A stretch of DNA of 7,948 nucleotides from an uncultured bacterium. Its GTDB lineage: Bacteria; Verrucomicrobiota; Kiritimatiellia; RFP12; UBA1067. Under the pieces are notes generated by a model. It had not been told where the DNA came from and made no database searches. It saw nothing but the letters and a program-made list of their open reading frames with translations. The position numbers and the translations under genes are program-made. Below are positions 1-6,071 of this stretch, one piece after another. Position 1 is the first letter of the stretch. Each line of letters starts with the position of its first letter. Where the stretch lies: contig CACZAK010000199.1 of the NCBI GenBank assembly GCA_902779075.1, positions 1-7,948 of the forward strand. Reading direction: 5' to 3'.

Positions 1-214
1 CATCCGCGACTTCCGCGGCGTGCCGAACCGCGGCTTCGACGGCCGCGGCAACTACACGCTCGGCCTCAAGGAGCACGCGATCTTCCCGGAACTCGTGGAA
101 GCGACGGGCCCCAATTGCGGCATGGACGTGACGTTCGTGACCAGTTCAAAGGACAACAAGGCCGCCAAGGAGCTGCTGACCGCGCTCGGCATGCCGTTTG
201 CGGGGAGGAACTAA
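1..214 (+). CDS. rplE: 50S ribosomal protein L5, C-terminal part (5' end outside window)
   Basis: Only the last 70 codons are present, in the frame starting at base 2, ending with TAA at 212-214. L5 sits in the central protuberance of the large subunit, binds 5S rRNA and contacts the P-site tRNA. The visible part begins IRDFRGVP and continues with [19 protein letters not shown], the strongly conserved L5 C-terminal signature (E. coli has [16 protein letters not shown] and IIFPE). It then runs through a GMDVTFVT strand and ends PFAGRN, like other bacterial L5 tails. An internal GTG at position 20 is a valine codon within the conserved motif, not a start. The stop lies 3 nt before rpsN, the normal spc operon order, so the two are almost certainly co-transcribed. 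Confidence 0.96.
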   Translation, partial: IRDFRGVPNRGFDGRGNYTLGLKEHAIFPELVEATGPNCGMDVTFVTSSKDNKAAKELLTALGMPFAGRN

Positions 215-217
215 TTC

Positions 218-457
218 ATGGCTAAGAAATGTCTGATGGAAAAGGCCGCCCGCCTGTGGACGGCGAAGGCCAAGGACGCCAAGCGCGTCGCCGATGGCAA
301 GAAGCCCCTCACGAAGGCGAACGTGCGTGCGTACAACCGCTGCCGCATCTGCGGCCGCCGCCACGCGTACATGCGGAAGTTCGGCGTCTGCCGTCTCTGC
401 TTCCGCGAACTCGCGGTGAACGGTCTCATCCCCGGCGTCACCAAGGCCTCGTGGTAA
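218..457 (+). CDS. rpsN: 30S ribosomal protein S14, zinc-binding type with extended N-terminus
   Basis: S14 is a small-subunit head protein needed for late 30S assembly. The 79-aa product has the zinc-ribbon cysteines C42-x2-C45-x12-C58-x2-C61 inside [20 protein letters not shown], so it is a C+ (type Z) form. It ends IPGVTKASW, the family's usual C-terminus. Typical type Z proteins have about 61 residues, with the first cysteine near position 24. Here about 18 extra, Lys/Ala-rich residues lie between the MAKK start and the RAYNRC motif. The start at 218 is supported by GGGGAGGA at 202-209, 8 nt upstream, and by the MAKK beginning typical of the family. The extra segment is therefore part of the protein, not a wrongly chosen start. 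It lies 3 nt after rplE and 21 nt before rpsH. Confidence 0.96.
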   Translation: MAKKCLMEKAARLWTAKAKDAKRVADGKKPLTKANVRAYNRCRICGRRHAYMRKFGVCRLCFRELAVNGLIPGVTKASW

Positions 458-478
458 ACTCGGAAAGGAACTGAACAA

Positions 479-871
479 ATGACAATCGATCCCATTTCCG
501 ACATGCTGGTAACGATCCGCAACGGGCTCAAGGCCCGTCTCGTGCAGGTCTCTACGCCGGCATCCAACATCAAATCCGAAATCGCCAAGGTCATGAAGGC
601 GTCCGGCTACATCCAGGATGCGTTCACGACCTCCGACTTCCCTAAGAAGCTCGTCATCACGCTCAAGTACTCGGACCGCGCCGAACCGGCCATCCGCGGG
701 CTTGCGCGTCAGTCGAAGCCCGGCCTGCGCAAGTTCGTGGGCTGCTCCGAGATCCCGTCCGTCCTCGACGGCATGGGTCTTGCGGTGCTCTCCACGTCGA
801 AGGGCGTGATGAGCGGTTTCGAGGCGAAGAAGCAGAAGGTCGGCGGCGAACTCATCTGCACCGTTTGGTAA
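479..871 (+). CDS. rpsH: 30S ribosomal protein S8
   Basis: S8 binds the central domain of 16S rRNA and is an early 30S assembly protein. In E. coli it also represses the spc operon by binding its mRNA; that site would lie upstream of this window and cannot be judged here. The product has 130 aa, the standard length. It opens with DPISDMLVTIRNG (residues 4-16), the conserved S8 N-terminus. SKPGLRKFVG (79-88) and the C-terminal signature LSTSKGVMSG (104-113) followed by VGGELICTVW (121-130) complete the match. The Shine-Dalgarno AAAGGAA lies at 464-470, 8 nt before ATG. The stop TAA at 869-871 is part of the Shine-Dalgarno TAAGGAG of rplF, which favours translational coupling. Confidence 0.97.
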   Translation: MTIDPISDMLVTIRNGLKARLVQVSTPASNIKSEIAKVMKASGYIQDAFTTSDFPKKLVITLKYSDRAEPAIRGLARQSKPGLRKFVGCSEIPSVLDGMGLAVLSTSKGVMSGFEAKKQKVGGELICTVW

Positions 872-884
872 GGAGTCCAGAACA

Positions 885-1418
885 ATGTCTCGTATCGGTA
901 AAGAACCCGTGATCCTCCCCGCCGGCGTCACCGCGAAGGTGGACGGCCAGAAGGTCACCGTGAAGGGCAAGCTCGGCGAGCTTTCCTACGTCATGAACGA
1001 CGGCATCACGGCCAAGGTCGAAGAGGGCAAGATCGTGATCGAACGCAAGGACGACACGATCAAGAACTTCCACGGCCTCGCCCGTGCGCTCATCCACAAC
1101 AACGTGGTGGGCGTGTCCGAGGGCTACAAGAAGCAGCTCGTCATCGAGGGCACCGGCTTCAAGGCCGTCCTCCAGGGCAAGCAGCTCGCGCTCTCGCTCG
1201 GCTTCGCCTCGCCCAAGATCTTCGACATCCCGGAGGGCCTCACGGTCACCGTCGAAAACGACGGCCTGCAGGTCACCCTCACGGGAATCAACAAGGAGGT
1301 CGTTGGCGAGTCCGCCGCGCGCATCCGCAGCTTCTATCCGGCCGAGCCCTACAAGGGCAAGGGCATCAAGTACCTCGGCGAACACATCCGCCGTAAACAG
1401 GGCAAGAAGGTGGCCTAA
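885..1418 (+). CDS. rplF: 50S ribosomal protein L6
   Basis: L6 is a two-domain large-subunit protein near the factor-binding (sarcin-ricin) region. The product is 177 aa, the same length as E. coli L6. It starts MSRIGKEPVILPAGV, the usual opening; the two duplicated alpha/beta domains correspond to roughly residues 1-81 and 82-177. Diagnostic sequence includes EGYKKQLVIEGTGFKA (79-94) and the C-terminal signature AEPYKGKGIKY (153-163), followed by the basic tail RRKQGKKVA. The Shine-Dalgarno TAAGGAG (869-875) overlaps the rpsH stop codon and is 9 nt from ATG. A 31-nt spacer precedes rplR; I see no promoter in it. Confidence 0.97.
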   Translation: MSRIGKEPVILPAGVTAKVDGQKVTVKGKLGELSYVMNDGITAKVEEGKIVIERKDDTIKNFHGLARALIHNNVVGVSEGYKKQLVIEGTGFKAVLQGKQLALSLGFASPKIFDIPEGLTVTVENDGLQVTLTGINKEVVGESAARIRSFYPAEPYKGKGIKYLGEHIRRKQGKKVA

Positions 1419-1449
1419 TCTGAAGGCTGCCTGAATCGGAGAAAACGAA

Positions 1450-1818
1450 ATGAGTTTCAACCGTAAAGACCAGCGCGTGAAGCGCCACCTGCGCCTCCGC
1501 CAGCGCGTGATCGGCTCAGTGGAGCGTCCGCGCATGTCGATCTGCATCACGAACAAGCACATGTACGTGCAGTTCATCGACGACGCGGCCGGCAACACCC
1601 TCGCCCAGGCCTCCTCTCTTAAGGAGACCAAGGCGAACCTCGAAGTCGCCAAGAAGCTTGGCGCCGCCGCGGCGGAGGCCGCGAAGGCGAAGGGCATCAC
1701 GCGCGTCGTCGTGGATCGCGGCGGCTTCAAGTTCACGGGCCGCGTGGCGGCCATCGTCGCGAGCGCCGTAGAGAACGGCCTCTCGATCAGCGACAAACCT
1801 GCCAAGGAGGCTGAATAA
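1450..1818 (+). CDS. rplR: 50S ribosomal protein L18
   Basis: L18 binds 5S rRNA together with L5 and anchors it in the central protuberance. The product has 122 aa, within the usual 117-122. The N-terminus is very basic (KDQRVKRHLRLRQRV), followed by RPRMSICITNKHMYVQ (27-41 region), matching the family's RPRLSVxxSNKHIYAQ. The C-terminal part VVVDRGGFKFTGRVAA (86-101) is the conserved rRNA-binding stretch, and the protein is co-linear with L18 to its end. The start is supported by GGAG at 1438-1441, 8 nt upstream. The TAA stop shares its last base with the ATG of rpsE (TAATG), so the two are probably translationally coupled. Confidence 0.97.
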   Translation: MSFNRKDQRVKRHLRLRQRVIGSVERPRMSICITNKHMYVQFIDDAAGNTLAQASSLKETKANLEVAKKLGAAAAEAAKAKGITRVVVDRGGFKFTGRVAAIVASAVENGLSISDKPAKEAE

Positions 1819-2345
1819 TGGCTATGAACCGCGACAAGCGCCGCAGCGAATCCGGCGCGACCGACGATCTCGACGAGAAGGTCGTGTTCGTCAACCGTTG
1901 CGCGAAGACCGTCAAGGGCGGCCGCCGCATGTCCTTCTCCGCCGTCATCGTCGTGGGTGACCACGAGGGCAAGGTGGGCGTGGGCTTCGGCAAGGCGAAC
2001 GAGGTTTCCGACGCGATCCGCAAGGGCGGCGAAGCTGCCCGCAAGGCCATGCGCCCCGTGACCCTCCGCGTCGAGAAGGACGCCCAGGGCAACGTGGTGT
2101 GCGTGACCATTCCGCACGACGTGGCAGGCGACTGCGACGGCGGCCGCGTGATCCTCAAGCCGGCTCCCGCCGGTACGGGTCTCATCGTCGGTGGCGGCAT
2201 GCGCCCCGTCCTCGAGGCCGTCGGCATCCGCGACGCCGTGGGCAAGTCCCTCGGTTCCAAGAACCGCCTCAACGTGGTGAAGGCCACGATGAACGCCCTC
2301 GCGCAGCTGCGCTCTGCGGCGGAGATTGAGGCGATACGCGCGTAA
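1818..2345 (+). CDS. rpsE: 30S ribosomal protein S5
   Basis: S5 lies at the mRNA entry side and decoding region of the small subunit, where changes affect fidelity and spectinomycin response. The product has 175 aa. The N-terminal dsRBD-like domain covers about residues 19-85, with KVVFVNRCAKTVKGGRRMSF and KVGVGFGKANEV. The C-terminal domain follows, with VILKPAPAGTGLIVGGGMRP (111-130), VLEAVGIRDAVGKSLGSKN and the closing NVVKAT helix. The loop KGGRRMSFSA corresponds to the spectinomycin-loop region of other S5 proteins (KGGRIFSFTA in E. coli). The start at 1818 overlaps the rplR stop by 1 nt and has AAGGAGG at 1804-1810, 7 nt upstream. A second in-frame ATG at 1824 is less well spaced. Downstream, where rpmD is expected, there are only 55 nt before rplO. 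Confidence 0.97.
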   Translation: MAMNRDKRRSESGATDDLDEKVVFVNRCAKTVKGGRRMSFSAVIVVGDHEGKVGVGFGKANEVSDAIRKGGEAARKAMRPVTLRVEKDAQGNVVCVTIPHDVAGDCDGGRVILKPAPAGTGLIVGGGMRPVLEAVGIRDAVGKSLGSKNRLNVVKATMNALAQLRSAAEIEAIRA

Positions 2346-2351
2346 CAACAA

Positions 2352-2375
2352 TCGGGGGAACCCCGGTTCCCCCGA
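2352..2375 (+). other. GC-rich perfect hairpin in the rpsE-rplO gap
   Basis: The 55-nt gap between the rpsE stop and the rplO start holds an inverted repeat. TCGGGGGAAC (2352-2361) pairs with GTTCCCCCGA (2366-2375) in a 10-bp stem with a 4-nt loop. No T-run follows (next bases AACCCCTTC), so it is not a canonical intrinsic terminator. It could be a processing site, an mRNA stability element or a protein-binding operator. It occupies the place where rpmD normally lies. The fold is seen directly; any role is inference. Confidence 0.7.
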
Positions 2376-2400
2376 ACCCCTTCAAAAAGGAACTGTTATA

Positions 2401-2847
2401 ATGGATCTCTCATCCCTCACCAATACCCCCGGTGCGCGTAAGCGCGCCAAGCGCGTGGGCCGCGGCTGCGGCTCGGGCATGGGCAAGACGAGCTGCCGTG
2501 GCCAGAAGGGCCAGAACGCCCGCAAGGGCCACAAGCAGAAGCTCGGCTTCGAAGGCGGCCAGATGCCGCTCGTGCGCCGTCTGCCCAAGCGCGGCTTCAA
2601 CAACGCCCGCTTCCGTACCGAGACGCTCGCCGTCAACGTGGAGACGCTGGAGAAGCTGTTCAACGCGGGCGACGAGATTACCTTGGAGACGCTTGCCGCC
2701 AAGGGCTTCAAGAGCGCCAAGCGTCCGATCGTCAAGATCCTCGCGAAGGGCGAGCTCACGAAGAAGTTCGTCGTGAAGGTTCCCTGCAGCGCCGCCGCCA
2801 AGGCGAAAATCGAGGCCGTCGGCGGCAGCGTGGCCGGAAAGGCCTGA
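2401..2847 (+). CDS. rplO: 50S ribosomal protein L15
   Basis: L15 is a late-assembling large-subunit protein whose extended N-terminal arm threads through 23S rRNA. From ATG 2401 the product has 148 aa, against about 144-150 in the family. It carries the glycine/arginine-rich arm GRGCGSGMGKTSCRGQKGQN (20-39), then GFEGGQMPLVRRLPKRGF (49-66), the classic L15 signature, and a globular C-terminal domain. An in-frame ATG at 2326 lies inside rpsE and would add 25 residues unlike L15. The start at 2401 is preferred because AAAGGAA at 2386-2392 precedes it by 8 nt and the MDLSSL opening fits the family. It follows rpsE directly, with rpmD absent. The stop is doubled in sequence (TGATGA). Confidence 0.96.
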   Translation: MDLSSLTNTPGARKRAKRVGRGCGSGMGKTSCRGQKGQNARKGHKQKLGFEGGQMPLVRRLPKRGFNNARFRTETLAVNVETLEKLFNAGDEITLETLAAKGFKSAKRPIVKILAKGELTKKFVVKVPCSAAAKAKIEAVGGSVAGKA

Positions 2848-2879
2848 TGACTGAAGCCCGGGGACAGAGGAAAGGCCGT

Positions 2880-2915
2880 GGACGGTGGGGATTGCCCTCC
2901 GTCCAGGGTCTTTTT
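2880..2915 (+). terminator. Possible attenuator or weak terminator between rplO and secY
   Basis: The 128-nt rplO-secY spacer (2848-2975) is the longest in the operon. GGACGG (2880-2885) pairs with CCGTCC (2899-2904), with GGG/CCC pairing inside beyond a T-T mismatch and a short loop. TTTTT follows at 2911-2915, but only after an AGGGTC gap, so it is a poor intrinsic terminator. It could reduce read-through into secY, or be neutral. No convincing promoter is visible in the rest of the spacer. Confidence 0.35.
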
Positions 2916-2975
2916 CATCCCCTTTTAGGGACTGCTCGGTCTCTGTTTCCTTACACCCCATACGGAGTTTGAGTT

Positions 2976-4343
2976 ATGTCGATGTTTAAAGGTTTCTCGA
3001 ATGCGTTCAAAATTCCCGAACTGCGCAAGAAAATCTTGATTACGCTCGGCCTTGTGGCCGTGTGCCGTCTCGTTTCACAGATCCCCACGCCCGGTGTTGA
3101 CTGGCGCGCCCTCCAGGGTGCGATCGAGGATATCCGCAGCCAGTCTGGCGGCGGCATGCTCGACTGGTTCGACGTGTTCACGGGCGGCGCGCTCGGACAG
3201 TGCGCCATCGGCTTCCTATCAATCTGGCCGTACATTTCGGCACAGATCGTGATTCAGCTACTTTCCAGCGTGATTCCCTCGCTTGAAAAGCTGAAGAAGG
3301 AAGGCGAGAGCGGACGCCAGCGTCTCGCGCAGATCACGCGTTACCTGACTATCGTCATCTGCGTGGTCCAGTCGTGGACGATTGCAACCGTTCTCCTTAA
3401 CCCGCAGGCGCTCGGCATCAATGCGCAGATTGTCGTGAGCGGATCCCCGATGGGATTCCGTCTGATGACGGTCATAGGCATGACCTCTGCCGCGTTGTTC
3501 GTCATGTGGCTTGCCGACCAGATTACCACCTTCGGTGTAGGTAACGGCGGTTCGCTTATCATCATGATCAACATCACTTCGCGTCTCCCGCACGCCATCT
3601 TCGCCGCATACGAGCGGTACTTCGGCGGCACCGGAATGCAGACGGCCTCGCCCGTCGAGCTCGTGATGTTGCTGGTGTTCGGCTTCCTCGTGGTGATGGG
3701 TACCGTGCTGCTCACGCAGGGCGTGCGCAAGGTCGCCATCCACGCGACGCGTCGATCCATGGCGGTGGGCAACACCTACGGCATGCAGCAAACGTTCATG
3801 CCGCTCCGCGTAAACTACACGGGCGTTATGCCTATCATCTTCGCGCAGCCGATCCTCCAGGTTCTGGGCTGGCTCTTCAAGAAGATGCCGTGGGATCCCT
3901 GCCAGTCGTTCGGCGGACAGCTTAGCGACATGGGCTCGGCCACGCACCTCATCATCTACGCGATTGTGATCATGTTCTTCTGCTTCTTCTGGGTTGCCAC
4001 GCAGTTCAACGCCGTGGACATCTCGGAGAACCTGAAGAAGGACGGCTCGTACGTGCCGGGCATCCGTCCGGGCATGCAGACGGCCGAGTACCTTGACGCC
4101 GTGATGACGCGCATCACCCTCATCGGCGGCACCGGCCTCCTCATCGTGGCCCTCCTGCCGCAGATCCTCAGTGGAGCCTTCGGCATCCCGTGGGCGATTT
4201 CGAGCTTCTTCGGCGGCACGTCGCTGCTCATCATCGTGGGCGTGGCGCTAGATACGCTCCGCATCATGGAGTCGCACCTCCTCGTGCGCAAGTACGACGG
4301 CTTCCTGCGCCACGGCACGCTCCGCGGCCGCGGTGGGGTGTAA
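2976..4343 (+). CDS. secY: Preprotein translocase subunit SecY
   Basis: SecY forms the protein-conducting channel of the inner membrane with SecE and SecG. It passes unfolded proteins driven by SecA or inserts membrane proteins. The product has 455 aa. Ten hydrophobic segments can be placed near residues 21-37, 76-100, 121-141, 160-180, 190-205, 226-248, 281-298, 322-343, 378-397 and 410-427. Family signatures are GFLSIWPYISAQIVIQLL (79-96), the LADQITTFGVGNGGSLII stretch (179-196), GIRPGMQTAEYL (362-373), and the tail HLLVRKYDGFLRHGTLRGRG. The cytoplasmic loops carry the expected basic residues used by SecA and the ribosome. CGGAG (2963-2967) lies 8 nt before ATG. The usual rpmJ does not follow; a hairpin repeat starts 7 bp after the stop. 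Confidence 0.97.
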   Translation: MSMFKGFSNAFKIPELRKKILITLGLVAVCRLVSQIPTPGVDWRALQGAIEDIRSQSGGGMLDWFDVFTGGALGQCAIGFLSIWPYISAQIVIQLLSSVIPSLEKLKKEGESGRQRLAQITRYLTIVICVVQSWTIATVLLNPQALGINAQIVVSGSPMGFRLMTVIGMTSAALFVMWLADQITTFGVGNGGSLIIMINITSRLPHAIFAAYERYFGGTGMQTASPVELVMLLVFGFLVVMGTVLLTQGVRKVAIHATRRSMAVGNTYGMQQTFMPLRVNYTGVMPIIFAQPILQVLGWLFKKMPWDPCQSFGGQLSDMGSATHLIIYAIVIMFFCFFWVATQFNAVDISENLKKDGSYVPGIRPGMQTAEYLDAVMTRITLIGGTGLLIVALLPQILSGAFGIPWAISSFFGGTSLLIIVGVALDTLRIMESHLLVRKYDGFLRHGTLRGRGGV

Positions 4344-4350
4344 TATGGAT

Positions 4351-4398
4351 GCCGCCGTCTTGGCGGCTTACTGGGACAACGGGCGTCTCGCCCGTTGC
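4351..4398 (+). repeat. 48-bp double-hairpin repeat, copy 1 (left boundary of surface-protein cassette)
   Basis: This copy contains two adjacent hairpins. GCCGCC (4351-4356) pairs with GGCGGC (4362-4367) over a 5-nt loop. CAACGGGCG (4377-4385) pairs with CGCCCGTTG (4389-4397) over TCT. The 48 bp match the reverse complement of 7663-7710 at 46 positions, differing at 4357 and 4369. It begins 7 bp after the secY stop. On the + strand no T-run follows, so it is not an obvious terminator here. It resembles REP-like or small non-autonomous repeats; read as protein it gives the spurious peptide PSWRLTGTTGVSPVA in both copies. Confidence 0.85.
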
Positions 4399-4404
4399 GA
4401 CAAC

Positions 4405-4432
4405 GCCGGGGTGCAAACGTTCGCACCCCGGC
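4405..4432 (+). other. Third hairpin downstream of secY
   Basis: GCCGGGGTGC (4405-4414) and GCACCCCGGC (4423-4432) form a perfect 10-bp stem with an 8-nt loop. ACAAC (4400-4404) and GTTGT (4436-4440) can extend it past a 3-nt bulge. It directly follows the double hairpin, making three strong stems within about 90 nt of the secY stop. The following AAAAA is not a terminator T-tract on this strand. The stack may protect or end the operon mRNA; that is inference. Bases 4441-4499 are comparatively AT-rich, and I see no confident -35/-10 pair for the next gene. Confidence 0.65.
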
Positions 4433-4512
4433 TTCGTTGTAAAAAGTCAAATGCGTAACAACAGACAAAACGGATTTGCTACTTCGAAACTGAAACAAGA
4501 AAGGACCTAGAG

Positions 4513-6015
4513 ATGATGAAGAAAATGATTATGGCACTTGGATGCATTTTATGTGCAGCTCAATTAATGGCCGAGACGGAAACGGTCGACGGCTACACAT
4601 GGACATACCGAATCAACGGCGACACGGCGGAGATATACAGTGGTTACTGGCATGCCGCAATCTCGCCAAAACCCGACGGCGCGGTGGCGATCCCCTCTAC
4701 GCTTGGCGGCAAGCCCGTCACGACCATCGGTGAATGGGCGTTCTACGGCTGCGACGGCCTCACGGGCGTGACGATACCCTCCGGCGTGACGGCCATCGGG
4801 TATGCCGCATTCTACGGCTGCGACGGCCTCACGGGCGTGACCATCCCCTCCGGCGTGACGGAAATCGGGGATTCCGCGTTCGAGGCCTGCAACGGCTTGA
4901 CGGGCGTGACGATACCCTCCGGCGTAACGACCATCGGGGATCACGCATTCTCGAAATGCAGCAACCTCACGAGCGTGACTATCCCCTCCAGCGTGTCTGG
5001 CATCGGGGATGCATTTCAACTCTGCTACAGCCTCACGCGCGTGACGTTCAAAGGCAACGCGCCGGATATCGGCTGGGGGGCTTTTGCAGGCGTCGACGCC
5101 ATCTGCACCGCGTATGTCGAGCGCGGTTCGACGGGGTGGGGCGTCAAAATCCCCGGCACATGGCTTGGAATCCGCATCGAGTACACCGACGGTGGCGGCA
5201 CCCAGCACGGCCAGGCGTCCGGTTACACGGTTCTGGACGCGACGGACATCACCGCCTCCTACGATGCACCCAAGGCCGCAGTGCTGAAAGGCGCGGTCTA
5301 CGACGAAAACGGCGCGGTCGCTGGGATCGTCGAACTGAAGCTCGGCAAGATATCCAAGGGTAAGGGCAAGGTGTCGGGTTCGTTCACCGGCCTCGACGGC
5401 AAGAAGATTGCCATCAAAGCCGTGAACATCACCGGCATCGACGGAACCGCGCCCAAGACCGTCTCGCTGGAGGTCAAGAGCCACGGCACGATGACCGTCA
5501 CCATCGGCGGCGACAAGTTCGCGGGTTCGCTGGGCGGTCGGCATGTGCAGTCTGGTACCGTGGGCGGAAACTGGACAAAGGGCACTGCGACCGTGGCCGT
5601 GAATGCGGGCGACGTTTCGATGTTCTCGGGCACGGTGCAGACGAAACTTCTGCCGAACGGCGAGCAGGCGACGGTGAGCGGCGGCAAGTGGTCGTTCGCC
5701 AAGGCCGCGAGCGTCAAGTGGGCAAAGCCGAAGAAAGGCGCGGAGCAGCCGGAAGTATTCGATCCGGAGTCCGGCAAGGGGCTGATCGTGGATACGTCGA
5801 AGGGCGGGAATCTCTCCGCGATGAAGCTCTCGTACACGCCGAAGAAGGGCACGTTCAAGGGGTCGTTCAAGGTGTACGCGCTGGAGGGCGAAGGTAAGGC
5901 GACGAAGCTGAAGAAGTACACCGTCAAGGTGAGTGGTGTGGTCGTGGGCGGCGTCGGCTACGGCGTGGCGACGTGCAAGAAGCCTGCCGTGAGCTGGGCC
6001 GTGACGGTGAAGTAG
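4513..6015 (+). CDS. Secreted BspA-like leucine-rich-repeat protein with shared C-terminal domain
   Basis: The 500-aa product starts with a signal peptide: MMKKM, a hydrophobic stretch, then AQLMA with likely cleavage after A20. Residues 72-163 are four 23-residue TpLRR (BspA/LRR_5) units of the form IGxxAFxxCxxLTxVTIPSxVT, then degenerate fifth and sixth units to about 206. Proteins of this class are surface or secreted adhesins or ligand binders; the ligand cannot be told from sequence. After a Gly-rich linker (about 226-237), residues 238-500 form a Lys/Gly/Val-rich, probably beta-rich domain of unknown function, nearly repeated in the next gene. It ends AVSWAVTVK; no LPXTG or trailing transmembrane helix is visible. 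AAAGGA at 4500-4505 supports ATG 4513 (a second ATG follows at once). The first codons are AT-rich compared with the remainder. Confidence 0.9.
   Translation: MMKKMIMALGCILCAAQLMAETETVDGYTWTYRINGDTAEIYSGYWHAAISPKPDGAVAIPSTLGGKPVTTIGEWAFYGCDGLTGVTIPSGVTAIGYAAFYGCDGLTGVTIPSGVTEIGDSAFEACNGLTGVTIPSGVTTIGDHAFSKCSNLTSVTIPSSVSGIGDAFQLCYSLTRVTFKGNAPDIGWGAFAGVDAICTAYVERGSTGWGVKIPGTWLGIRIEYTDGGGTQHGQASGYTVLDATDITASYDAPKAAVLKGAVYDENGAVAGIVELKLGKISKGKGKVSGSFTGLDGKKIAIKAVNITGIDGTAPKTVSLEVKSHGTMTVTIGGDKFAGSLGGRHVQSGTVGGNWTKGTATVAVNAGDVSMFSGTVQTKLLPNGEQATVSGGKWSFAKAASVKWAKPKKGAEQPEVFDPESGKGLIVDTSKGGNLSAMKLSYTPKKGTFKGSFKVYALEGEGKATKLKKYTVKVSGVVVGGVGYGVATCKKPAVSWAVTVK
4726..5001 (+). repeat. Four tandem 69-bp units encoding LRR repeats
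   Basis: The DNA repeats with an exact 69-bp period, one 23-residue LRR per unit. The first two units are almost identical over their cores: the 31-nt stretch from 4741 recurs from 4810 without change. Later units diverge, mostly at the variable residues after IG and around AF. This pattern suggests recent unit duplication and possible copy-number variation between strains. Confidence 0.85.
5224..6015 (+). repeat. Shared C-terminal module, copy 1 (direct repeat with 6843-7631)
   Basis: This segment encodes residues 238-500 of the LRR protein. It matches residues 258-519 of the next product at about 84% (hand count, about 41 differences in 263). Identical DNA runs include 5464-5537 with 7080-7153 (74 nt) and 5758-5810 with 7374-7426 (53 nt). 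Divergence is concentrated in roughly the first 80 residues. Such near-identical DNA points to recent duplication or gene conversion. Confidence 0.9.
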
Positions 6016-6071
6016 CCAGTATCCGCTTAAAAGATTCGACTTACAAACGTGCAAACGAAAGGAACAACAAG

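Noticed and set aside
852..2351. Long minus-strand open frame (499 aa) across rplF, rplR and rpsE
   Set aside because: It is antisense to three certain ribosomal genes. Its low-complexity Ala/Leu/Asp/His content is typical of shadows of GC-rich codons.
2326..2400. Upstream extension of rplO to ATG 2326
   Set aside because: It overlaps rpsE, reads through the hairpin, and adds residues unlike L15. The 2401 start has the proper Shine-Dalgarno.
2397..2402. TATAAT sequence at the rplO start
   Set aside because: It overlaps the rplO ATG, and a well-spaced Shine-Dalgarno lies upstream, so the mRNA must begin earlier. It is a chance match.
4190..4510. Plus-strand frame of 106 aa overlapping the secY end and the hairpin repeat
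   Set aside because: It starts inside secY in another frame, and its second half is a translation of the repeat (PSWRLTGTTGVSPVA). The same peptide appears from copy 2 on the minus strand, showing it is a repeat artefact.
4726..5001. CRISPR-like regular repeat spacing
   Set aside because: The 69-bp period is continuous in-frame coding for LRR units with no unique spacers, so it is a protein repeat.
5973..6071. Upstream extension of the FISUMP gene to ATG 5973
   Set aside because: It lies within the 3' end of the LRR gene, lacks a Shine-Dalgarno, and would bury the signal peptide that begins at 6072.
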